DNA of 19,556 bases from Bacillota bacterium. GTDB lineage: Bacteria; Bacillota; Bacilli; Paenibacillales; UBA4045. A program made the position numbers and the translations under genes. Positions 9,240-15,742 of this stretch are shown here, in pieces. The notes below the pieces were generated by a model, which was not told the DNA's origin, did no database searches, and saw nothing but the letters and a program-made list of their open reading frames with translations. The stretch covers positions 1 to 19,556 of the forward strand of contig JAEZQY010000043.1 of the NCBI GenBank assembly GCA_023441055.1. The letters run 5' to 3'. Numbering within the stretch: position 1 is the first letter of the stretch; every line of letters starts with the position of its first letter.

Positions 9240-9283
9240 CATAGAGCATGATCTCACGAAGCTTATTAAGATCATGCTCTATG
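9240..9283 (-). promoter_or_regulatory. Intercistronic 15-bp perfect inverted repeat
   Basis: The arms 9240-9254 (CATAGAGCATGATCT) and 9269-9283 (AGATCATGCTCTATG) are perfect inverted repeats separated by 14 nt. The repeat sits between the end of the solute-binding protein gene (9296) and the start of the oxidoreductase (9232). No U-tract follows on the minus strand. It is therefore more likely an mRNA-processing or stabilising hairpin, or a partial attenuator, than a full terminator. It could help keep lipoprotein mRNA more abundant than the downstream message. Confidence 0.6.
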
Positions 9284-9295
9284 TCTATTTATGTG

Positions 9296-10849
9296 TTACT
9301 GATTGAGGAACGCGTCGATTTGTCTTTGTTTTTCCGCAATAATCTTGTCTGCTCCAGCAGCCTTCAGCTTATCGTTGAATTGCTTCAGAATGCCGTCAAC
9401 ATCTGCACTAATTCCAGCGCTGATCATTGGATGGAACTCCGTAAATGCCGCTTGACTGTTTGCAATTTCTGCCTTGACCGGTTCCACATCAAACACGAAT
9501 CCCATCAGCGGTGAACGTTTGCTCTCATTATTCAATTTCTGTGTGTCCGTCCACACGTTATCGCCTAACCCTGGTGTCAAATACGCATTAAAGGTGTTTC
9601 CGTATGCCCATTCATTACCCGGGCGGTATCTTGTTCCTTCGGCTCGTTCGATTCGATCATCGGACAATCTAATGTAATGCTTGCCTTCCAAGCCGTATAA
9701 AAACAAATTGTAAAATTCCTTGTCCGTGTTCATTAACTCGATAAACATCATCGCCCGCTCTGGATTAGAGCTTGTCGAGCTGATGCCGTTCATTGTTGCG
9801 ACAATACTGGATGTCGTAAGTAAAGCTTCACCTAATGGTTGAATCACAAAGTCCTTGCCGTTCGCTCTCTTCAACTCTTCATCCAAGCCCGGCTTCACTG
9901 TTGCTGCAACTGAGAATATGGCTTTCTTCTGATTGAAGGTTGTAGAGGTTAACAAGTCTCTCGGGATGTAACCCAGCTCATTCCACTCGCGTCTAGTATT
10001 CGCAAACTCCTTGAACTCGTCGGAATCGAATTGATTGAACACTTTAAGTCCTGCATCTGTGATATCGACCGCGCCGACAACACCGACTCCACCGATGTCT
10101 TCCCAATTATAGTAAGGGAACATATCACCGAAGTTCATCTTGCCGACTAACCCTGCAGTCTCTGTCTCAGGCTCGGTTTCCATTGCTTGTTGTAAGAATG
10201 GCGTGACATCCGACAGTGTCTTAACCGATTGATAGTCAAATTGATACTTCTCCAGCAATCCCTTGTCATAGACGAATCCAGGCTGTCTAGCCATAATCTG
10301 CTGATTTGGCACACCATAAATCTTGTTGTTCACTTTCGTTCCATCCCATACCATCTGCGGCAGCATGGCCAGCGTATTCGGGGCGTGCTCCGCCAGCAGA
10401 TCATCAAGCGGAAGCAAAGCTTCGTTCGCTATATTCAGATAGTAATTGTTCATCCAATTCGAGGTGAACATAATATCGAAGGCTTCGCCGGCGGCAATTT
10501 TCACCTGCATCTTCTGATCATAATCCCCCCACGGCACTGGGTAGAAATTGACCTTGGCGTTGATCTTCTCCTTCAGCTGTTTATTCAGCTCATCGAAAAC
10601 CATAGACTGCTCGATCTGTTCGGTGTAGGGAAAGAAGTAGCTAAGCTCTACAAACTCCAGCTCATCCGTTTTATCGACAGCTGAAACACTCGAATTTGAA
10701 GACGCCGGCTCTTGTCGTTCATTCTCATTTGCGCGGTTTCCGTTCGTCGTGTTCTGACTGCACGCTGCAATCAGAACGACGATAATCAGGAGCAGCAGCC
10801 CCGTCGTTACTTTTCTTCTTCCAACCTTCACATTGACCAACCCTTTCAT
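9296..10849 (-). CDS. Extracellular solute-binding lipoprotein of a sugar ABC transporter (DUF3502 type)
   Basis: The 517-residue protein has a lipoprotein signal: basic 'GRRKVTTG', a hydrophobic run, then the lipobox LIAAC with Cys30 as the lipid-anchored residue. A Ser/Thr/Asn-rich linker follows. The mature part has the SBP-1 fold, with 'AGEAFDIMFTSNW' near 105-117 and 'INAKVNFYPVPWGDYDQKM' before it. The C-terminal stretch from 'SPLMGFVFDVEPVKAEIA' to the end matches DUF3502, typical of Paenibacillus-type oligosaccharide binding proteins. It captures glycan fragments outside the membrane and hands them to the LplB/LplC-type permeases encoded upstream. The ATG at 10847-10849 has no good ribosome site. 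A GTG at 10829-10831 has AAAGGG at 9 nt and gives a shorter signal peptide (MKVGRRKV), so it may be the real start. Confidence 0.92.
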   Translation of the reverse strand: MKGLVNVKVGRRKVTTGLLLLIIVVLIAACSQNTTNGNRANENERQEPASSNSSVSAVDKTDELEFVELSYFFPYTEQIEQSMVFDELNKQLKEKINAKVNFYPVPWGDYDQKMQVKIAAGEAFDIMFTSNWMNNYYLNIANEALLPLDDLLAEHAPNTLAMLPQMVWDGTKVNNKIYGVPNQQIMARQPGFVYDKGLLEKYQFDYQSVKTLSDVTPFLQQAMETEPETETAGLVGKMNFGDMFPYYNWEDIGGVGVVGAVDITDAGLKVFNQFDSDEFKEFANTRREWNELGYIPRDLLTSTTFNQKKAIFSVAATVKPGLDEELKRANGKDFVIQPLGEALLTTSSIVATMNGISSTSSNPERAMMFIELMNTDKEFYNLFLYGLEGKHYIRLSDDRIERAEGTRYRPGNEWAYGNTFNAYLTPGLGDNVWTDTQKLNNESKRSPLMGFVFDVEPVKAEIANSQAAFTEFHPMISAGISADVDGILKQFNDKLKAAGADKIIAEKQRQIDAFLNQ

Positions 10850-10910
10850 AATTGAGTTTCATTGTCATGAATCATAACCGCTTTCTTCAAACCTGCCAAA
10901 TAAAGCCCAT

Positions 10911-10928
10911 TACATGGCCCCACCTCCT
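10911..10928 (-). promoter_or_regulatory. Strong Shine-Dalgarno followed by a start-stop (ATG TAA)
   Basis: On the minus strand AGGAGG (10923-10928) is followed after 6 nt by ATG (10914-10916) and immediately by TAA (10911-10913). An overlapping ATG then opens a seven-codon frame (MGFIWQV). The site lies between the permease stop (10955) and the solute-binding protein start (10849), where one strong ribosome site would be expected. It may be a minimal leader element or the leftover of an earlier gene start. Function is not shown. Confidence 0.35.
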
Positions 10929-10954
10929 AATCGACATCTGAGCTCATAACCGCA

Positions 10955-11857
10955 TTAGCCCTTAATAGCGCCAGTCATTATGCCTTTCACAAAGTATTTT
11001 TGGAAGAAAGCGAATATAAACAGCATCGGCGCAGATGCAACTACTACCGTGGCAAACATGACACCATCTGACGGGAGATCGATCACCGAGAAGCTGCCTC
11101 CCGATGCAGTACGCAAAGCATCTGTCTTGATCAAATTGACATACTCGACAAGGTTCTTCAGCATTAACTGCAAGGTGGTTAGCTTGGGATCGTCAATATA
11201 CAGCATAGGAAGGAATGCCTCGTTCCAATAACCAAGCGCTGTCAGCAATCCGATCGTAGCGAATGCTTGCTTACATAACGGAACCACAATCGTTGCGAAT
11301 ATACGAAATTCGGACATGCCATCAATTCTCGCCGCCTCGACTAAGGAATCAGGCAATCCCTGAAAGAAGATACGCATCAGAAATATATGAAAGGGCGCTG
11401 CGAGACTGGGCAATATTAAGGCCCATAACGTATCTTTCAGATTCAGCCAATTCGCAGTCAATATATAAGAAGCGACAAGACCACCGCTGAATAACATCGT
11501 GAAGAAAACGAAGAAGTTAATATAACGGCGATAGGCGAAATCCATTCGTGATAGCGGATATGCGATAAGGGCTGTCATGAGTACGCTTACAACCGTCCCG
11601 CAAACGGTCACAATAATAGTCGTCTTGTAGGCTTCAAGCATTCGTTCTGGATATTGGAACAAATACTTATATGAATCCCAATTCACATCTCTGACGATCA
11701 GTTGGTAACCTTGCTCGAAGATGTCCGCTTCACTCATTAAAGAGATCGAGACCGTCATCATGACAGGTAGAATACATAATAGACAGAACGAAATTAATAT
11801 GACATTGATCCAGGTGTCCAGCCAAATATCTGATCGTGATTTTGCTTTCACATGCAC
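10955..11857 (-). CDS. Sugar ABC transporter permease, LplC/YcjP type
   Basis: The 300-residue inner-membrane protein has six predicted membrane segments beginning with 'WINVILISFCLLCILPVMM'. The EAA loop that docks the ATPase is 'EAARIDGMSEFRIFATIVVP'. The C-terminus 'QKYFVKGIMTGAIKG' is the standard ending of this permease group. I chose GTG at 11855-11857, preceded by GGAGAGG at 8 nt and 25 nt after the upstream permease stop. A longer frame to 11956 would overlap that permease and adds a non-membrane N-terminus, so it is unlikely. Together with the LplB-type partner it forms the channel for oligosaccharide import. Confidence 0.92.
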   Translation of the reverse strand: MHVKAKSRSDIWLDTWINVILISFCLLCILPVMMTVSISLMSEADIFEQGYQLIVRDVNWDSYKYLFQYPERMLEAYKTTIIVTVCGTVVSVLMTALIAYPLSRMDFAYRRYINFFVFFTMLFSGGLVASYILTANWLNLKDTLWALILPSLAAPFHIFLMRIFFQGLPDSLVEAARIDGMSEFRIFATIVVPLCKQAFATIGLLTALGYWNEAFLPMLYIDDPKLTTLQLMLKNLVEYVNLIKTDALRTASGGSFSVIDLPSDGVMFATVVVASAPMLFIFAFFQKYFVKGIMTGAIKG

Positions 11858-11882
11858 TTCTGATCCCTCTCCTTCTCTCTGG

Positions 11883-12791
11883 TTAATAGAGCTTGTGCTG
11901 TTCGTTGTACTTACCAACCAATGCGTTCGTTGCAAGAATAAGCACGAAGCCAACAACAGATTGAAACAGGGAAACCGCTGAACTCATCGCAAAATCTCCA
12001 TATTGTCTGAGTGCTCGAAATACATAAGTATCGATAACATCTGTCGTAGCAAACAATGCGCCTTGTTCCCTAGGGACGAAATAGAAAAGTCCGAAGTCAG
12101 CCCGCATAATATTACCGATCGCTAGGATCGTAAGCACGATCGCCATTGGTATTAAGAAAGGCAAAGTGATATAGAACATCTTCTGTATACGTGAGGCCCC
12201 GTCAATCTCGGCCGCCTCGTAGTAGTCCTTGTCGATGCTCATCAATACGGCGTAATAAATTAATGAGCTGTAGCCTGTCGCCTTCCATACGTCAACCAGC
12301 ACAAGAATAAGCGGCCAATATTCAGGCGATGTATAGAAGTTGATGTTCGTTCCGGTCAAGAAATGAATGAGCCGTGTCAGCAATCCAGAATCCGAGTTCA
12401 GGAATGTACCCATCATTAAACCGACAAGCACCCAGGAGAAGAAGAACGGAAAGAACATGACCGACTGATAAATCTTCAACCTGAACTTGCTCGTAATTTC
12501 GAATAATAATAAGGAGACGACAATGCTGACTATTAAACCAGTTGCAATCATCAAGCTGTTCAAATATAAGGTGTTCCATAAAATTCTGCCTGCATCAATT
12601 GATTTGAAGAAAAACTCAAAGTTTTTGAAGCCGACAAACTCACTATGCAACAATCCTTTGGATGCTCGATAATTTTGAAAGGCAATGATAATGCCGAACA
12701 TCGGAACATAGGAAAAAATAAATATTTTGAGAACAGCCGGAATAGTCATGATCAGATACGGGCTGTTTTTTCGGAACGTTTTCCATCTCAT
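11883..12791 (-). CDS. Sugar ABC transporter permease, LplB type
   Basis: The 302-residue inner-membrane protein starts with ATG at 12789-12791 after AGGAGG at 8 nt. Its N-terminus has the usual 'NSPYLIMTIPAVLKIFIFSY' first membrane segment and 'PMFGIIIAFQNYRASKGLL'. Five further hydrophobic segments follow. The ATPase-docking EAA loop is 'EAAEIDGASRIQKMFYITLP'. The C-terminal 'NALVGKYNEQHKLY' is typical. It pairs with the downstream LplC-type permease. No ATP-hydrolysing subunit is encoded in the operon; in related bacteria a shared MsmX-like ATPase serves such permeases. Confidence 0.93.
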   Translation of the reverse strand: MRWKTFRKNSPYLIMTIPAVLKIFIFSYVPMFGIIIAFQNYRASKGLLHSEFVGFKNFEFFFKSIDAGRILWNTLYLNSLMIATGLIVSIVVSLLLFEITSKFRLKIYQSVMFFPFFFSWVLVGLMMGTFLNSDSGLLTRLIHFLTGTNINFYTSPEYWPLILVLVDVWKATGYSSLIYYAVLMSIDKDYYEAAEIDGASRIQKMFYITLPFLIPMAIVLTILAIGNIMRADFGLFYFVPREQGALFATTDVIDTYVFRALRQYGDFAMSSAVSLFQSVVGFVLILATNALVGKYNEQHKLY

Positions 12792-12813
12792 CTCTCCGTC
12801 CTCCTTCTGTACG

Positions 12814-13998
12814 TCACAATACGATCTTCCTCTGTTCCTTCATGCTTTGGTCCGCAGCGAATGCGATAGTGCTAGCTCGAACCCCAGCTTCAACCGTAGA
12901 AATCGGCTGTATGCCCTCCGTAATGCAATTTAAAAAACTTTCAACTATAAACCTGTCCGCTCCTCCATGGCTATCCGTCTTCCCCAATGAGATATTCTGA
13001 GTTGTACCCTCCCAGTAGTTGTGTACGACAATTTCCCCTGTTTCAAGACAGCCTTGCAAGCAGCCATCTGTTCCATGAACAGTAATATCTCTTCCCGGAA
13101 TCCCGCTCATAGACAGTGTTGTAAAAACACCCTGTGTTCCGTCCTTGAATAAAATCGATACACTTTGCTGGTCGCACACATCCGAATCCGAGTGAAATAC
13201 GCATCTATCGATTTCAGCATATGTATCATCCACACAGGGCTTGCCGTTTAGCATTTTTCCGGAACGGGAATTTCTATATCTCCATGGACAGCTTAGATCA
13301 CATTCCTTACATACTAGGGCGGTTTCTCTCTCTGTATCAAAGCTGATGCCGCCGAAGGAGGATATTGCCACCGGTGTTGATTGCCGTTCCTTGATCCAGC
13401 ACATCAAATCTAGATCATGGCTGCACTTTTCATTCATAAAGCCGCCGGTGTACTTCTCCAGTCTGTGCCAGCTCCTCTTGAATACAGAACCTAAGTGTAA
13501 AGTTAACCTCTCATTCATCTGGATCATTAAAATTTTCCCTAGTGCCCCTTCATCTACAAGATTTTTTATTTTTGTATAGAATGGGGCGTACCTGAGTACA
13601 AATCCCACCTGTATAACCTTGTTAGTCGAGCGGGCAAGTGCCAATATTTCGAGCGTATCTTCTAATGTAGTCGCCAATGGCTTCTCAAGAAAAATGTGAT
13701 ATCCAGCTTCAATGCATTTAGAAAATATGTTCTTATGTGTCTATTCAGGTGTCATGATAAAGAGCGTATCTGCCTCAGATCTCGGAATTACTGTTAATAC
13801 ATCGTCGAGTGAACCATATACAGGGACTGACGGTACATGGTTCTCAATCAGCTTTTGTCGAATCGCTTCATGACCTTCGATATGTGTATCAACAATAGCA
13901 GCTACCTCTCGATTCAGTTCATTGGTCAGCATTTGGGCGAAAAACAAACCTCTCGCTCCGCCGCCCACAATGATGATTTTATTAGAAACCCGCTTCAT
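12814..13998 (-). pseudogene. Gfo/Idh/MocA-family oxidoreductase interrupted by one in-frame amber codon
   Basis: The gene begins at ATG 13996-13998 behind AGGAGG and would encode 394 residues if read through. A single TAG at 13741-13743 replaces codon 86, between 'TLFIMTPE' and 'THKNIFSKCIEAGYHIF'; the frame is the same on both sides and homology is unbroken. The N-terminal Rossmann loop is 'IIIVGGGARG'. E105-K106-P107 is the conserved EKP after the stop. 'GGFMNEKCSHDLDLMCWI' holds the catalytic-type histidine. Residues 230-237 carry a Cys motif ('VCKECDLSCPW') like that of the other oxidoreductase in this operon. The stop may be a real mutation, a sequencing error or a suppressed amber codon. 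No efficient re-start is visible after it. It lies 22 nt upstream of lplB and 19 nt after the histidine phosphatase gene. Confidence 0.85.
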
Positions 13999-14017
13999 CT
14001 GTACTCTCCTCCTCGTA

Positions 14018-14728
14018 TTAATCCCAGTTCGCCACAATACCTCGATGACTAACCGGAAGCTGCGCATGATATAAATGAGAAACATCACCGAATCCTAAGC
14101 AACGAGGAACAGCGTACTTTGTCGACCGCTCATCCATCAACACAGTGGTTACCGAGCTCGGCGCCATCCAGAAGCCGGACCATACGAGAGGCAACGGCAG
14201 CTCCAGCAGATGCGCCAACCACGTTGTTCCGAGTCCATGGTGACAAAACACTGCGATTCGATCGGAATTGGGGGCCGCTATGCGATAAACACCTCTATCT
14301 CTTATGTATCCCAGCGACTCCATGAATGCATCGGCGCTCAAACGTACGGTTTCCCATTTGTCATGAAGCTGATACCCTGCGAATGGAGCTTTCTCATACC
14401 AGTCATCATTGGCGCTGTATTGTTGTCCTCTTATGCGCTCTCCATGAACATCCCATGATGGCGTCATTGTTCCCGGAGCGCTTTCCACGTGCCAGCCGCT
14501 CAACTCCGTTAGCCAAGGTGCAACAATCGGCTCGATGCCAAGCTGCTTGGCAGAGTATTCCATCGTATGAATCGCCCGATTCAGCGGGGAACAATAAATT
14601 CGGTCAATACCCTCCTTACGTAATCGCTGAGCCAATGCCTCCGCCTCTCGATGCCCTGCCTCCGTAATTGTGTCATTATCATAATCAGGATCTGCATGGC
14701 GGATAATATACAATCGCAATCGATTCAC
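14018..14728 (-). CDS. Histidine phosphatase superfamily protein
   Basis: The 236-residue cytoplasmic protein has the branch-1 histidine phosphatase pattern. 'YIIRHADPDYD' carries the nucleophile His11 (RHA in place of the usual RHG). 'IYCSPLNRAIHTMEY' holds the second phosphate-binding arginine, 'WLTELSGWH' an acidic residue near 75, and 'AVFCHHGLGTTW' the second catalytic His (163/164). It removes phosphate from small molecules or sugars, or acts as a mutase; the substrate cannot be told. The annotated GTG start (14726-14728) has a weak ribosome site; a TTG three codons later (MRLYIIRH) with GAGGTG upstream is an alternative. It is the second gene of the operon, 12 nt after the metallophosphoesterase. 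Confidence 0.85.
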   Translation of the reverse strand: MNRLRLYIIRHADPDYDNDTITEAGHREAEALAQRLRKEGIDRIYCSPLNRAIHTMEYSAKQLGIEPIVAPWLTELSGWHVESAPGTMTPSWDVHGERIRGQQYSANDDWYEKAPFAGYQLHDKWETVRLSADAFMESLGYIRDRGVYRIAAPNSDRIAVFCHHGLGTTWLAHLLELPLPLVWSGFWMAPSSVTTVLMDERSTKYAVPRCLGFGDVSHLYHAQLPVSHRGIVANWD

Positions 14729-14740
14729 CTCACTAAATTT

Positions 14741-15565
14741 CTAGTAGCTTACCTTTCGATAATCTAATTGGAATGACCCATCTTCACTGATTTGAACCAC
14801 ATTCATATAAGAGACTGGCCCATTGATCATTGCTGCGCCATTTATGAACGTAGCGCTGTTGCCTATCGTTTTGACAACAGCTTCCGGATGAACATGATCA
14901 TGGCCGGCTAGATGAATGAAGCTCTTGCCTCGTTGAACAGCTTGATCGACAATTTTGGCAAATGCAGAAACCGCTTCCTGATCGAAGTATTCGTCCGGTC
15001 CCCAGATCCCATTGTGAGCAAATAACAGGATGATCTGCTCCTCACACTGCAGCATTTGCTCCCTCAGCCATTCCATTGCCGCTTCTGTAATGGTGCCTTC
15101 ACAGGAATCATAGCGATGTGTGCCATCTTCTTCTACATACGTATCCAATAGAATAAGCCTGGCATGAACGCTGCCATTCGATAATCGCCTGGATTGGTTG
15201 AACCGACTGCCTGCGATCAACGGATAATCAGCATGCCCAAGCTGCGATTCAATGGCTTCATATCCAGCTTCAAGATCATGATTACCTAGAATGAATGCCT
15301 TAGGAACGTCAATTCGATCCCATTCGCTGACGAATGACTTCAAGCTCTGGGGCCGATCAATGACATCGCCGGTACAAACTGCAAGGTCGGGCTGTTCCGC
15401 ATTGATCCAATCAACTGCCTGAGACAGCTTTCGGACCGCTGCATAATAATGACGTTCACCGCGAATCGCATCAGGAGCGTCAGGCAAATCCGTGAGCTCA
15501 TCCACAATATGAATGTCTGTCATCCAATAAATCGTTAGGGGTCGTTCCAATTCATCATGAACCAT
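14741..15565 (-). CDS. Calcineurin-like metallophosphoesterase
   Basis: The 274-residue protein contains every metal-site motif of the family: 'WMTDIHIVD' (D17, H19), 'CTGDVIDRP' (G66-D67), 'FILGNHDLE' (N95-H96-D97), 'LLFAHNGIWGP' (H184) and 'HLAGHDHVHP' (H222, H224). It should therefore be an active two-metal phosphohydrolase. No signal peptide is seen, so it is cytoplasmic. I chose ATG at 15563-15565 because AGGAGG lies exactly 9 nt upstream; a longer frame to 15637 lacks a ribosome site and begins with sequence unlike the family. As first gene of the glycan operon it may strip phosphate from an imported oligosaccharide or a sugar intermediate, but a nucleotide or phosphodiester substrate is possible too. 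Confidence 0.88.
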   Translation of the reverse strand: MVHDELERPLTIYWMTDIHIVDELTDLPDAPDAIRGERHYYAAVRKLSQAVDWINAEQPDLAVCTGDVIDRPQSLKSFVSEWDRIDVPKAFILGNHDLEAGYEAIESQLGHADYPLIAGSRFNQSRRLSNGSVHARLILLDTYVEEDGTHRYDSCEGTITEAAMEWLREQMLQCEEQIILLFAHNGIWGPDEYFDQEAVSAFAKIVDQAVQRGKSFIHLAGHDHVHPEAVVKTIGNSATFINGAAMINGPVSYMNVVQISEDGSFQLDYRKVSY

Positions 15566-15574
15566 GCTGACCAT

Positions 15575-15580
15575 CCTCCT
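15575..15580 (-). promoter_or_regulatory. Ribosome binding site fixing the metallophosphoesterase start
   Basis: AGGAGG on the minus strand is 9 nt ahead of the ATG at 15563-15565. It decides against the longer upstream frame. Another ATG lies inside the spacer but is too close to the site to be used. Confidence 0.7.
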
Positions 15581-15626
15581 GTGACCACAGTATAGGGTGC
15601 GCGCCTGATCAAAATAAACTTCAAAG

Positions 15627-15656
15627 ATTGTATCCAACCCTTCAAGATTTGAGCAA
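15627..15656 (-). promoter_or_regulatory. Candidate promoter of the glycan operon
   Basis: On the minus strand TTGCTC (15651-15656) and TACAAT (15627-15632) are separated by 18 nt and end about 60 nt before the first start codon. The -10 differs from consensus by one base, but the -35 is weak, as expected for an activator-dependent promoter. A 10-bp palindrome CCGATATCGG at 15670-15679 lies just upstream and could be part of a regulator site. AraC proteins usually bind direct repeats, so that is uncertain. Confidence 0.35.
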
Positions 15657-15705
15657 TATACTTCAGTTCCCGATATCGGACTTTAAAATCTGTTATTCCA
15701 GACAA

Positions 15706-15729
15706 AAAACTCCGGATATCCGGAGTTTT
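15706..15729 (-). terminator. Perfect 24-bp palindromic terminator after the sensor-regulator gene
   Basis: The palindrome is centred at 15717/15718. Read on the minus strand the stem is AAAACTCCGG...CCGGAGTTTT with a four-base ATAT loop, followed by further T (six in a row). It begins 14 nt after the regulator stop codon, so it should end that transcript. It thereby separates the regulator from the downstream glycan operon. T-runs on both sides would let it work in both directions. Confidence 0.88.
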
Positions 15730-15742
15730 CTGTGCAAAGCTC

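Noticed and set aside
10874..10887. Possible catabolite-responsive element upstream of the solute-binding protein gene
   Set aside because: Only about 10 of 14 positions fit the cre consensus and the outer symmetric bases are missing; not above chance.
11858..11956. Longer N-terminus for the LplC-type permease (starting MLASCLFLQRTHW)
   Set aside because: It overlaps the end of the LplB-type gene, lacks a ribosome site and adds residues absent from the family; GTG at 11857 with GGAGAGG fits better.
15566..15637. Longer N-terminus for the metallophosphoesterase
   Set aside because: No ribosome site upstream, and the extension would run over the candidate promoter; AGGAGG is placed for the ATG at 15565.
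15670..15679. 10-bp palindrome CCGATATCGG as an operator
   Set aside because: Its position is suggestive, but a 10-bp palindrome occurs by chance and AraC-type regulators usually bind direct repeats; mentioned only with the candidate promoter.
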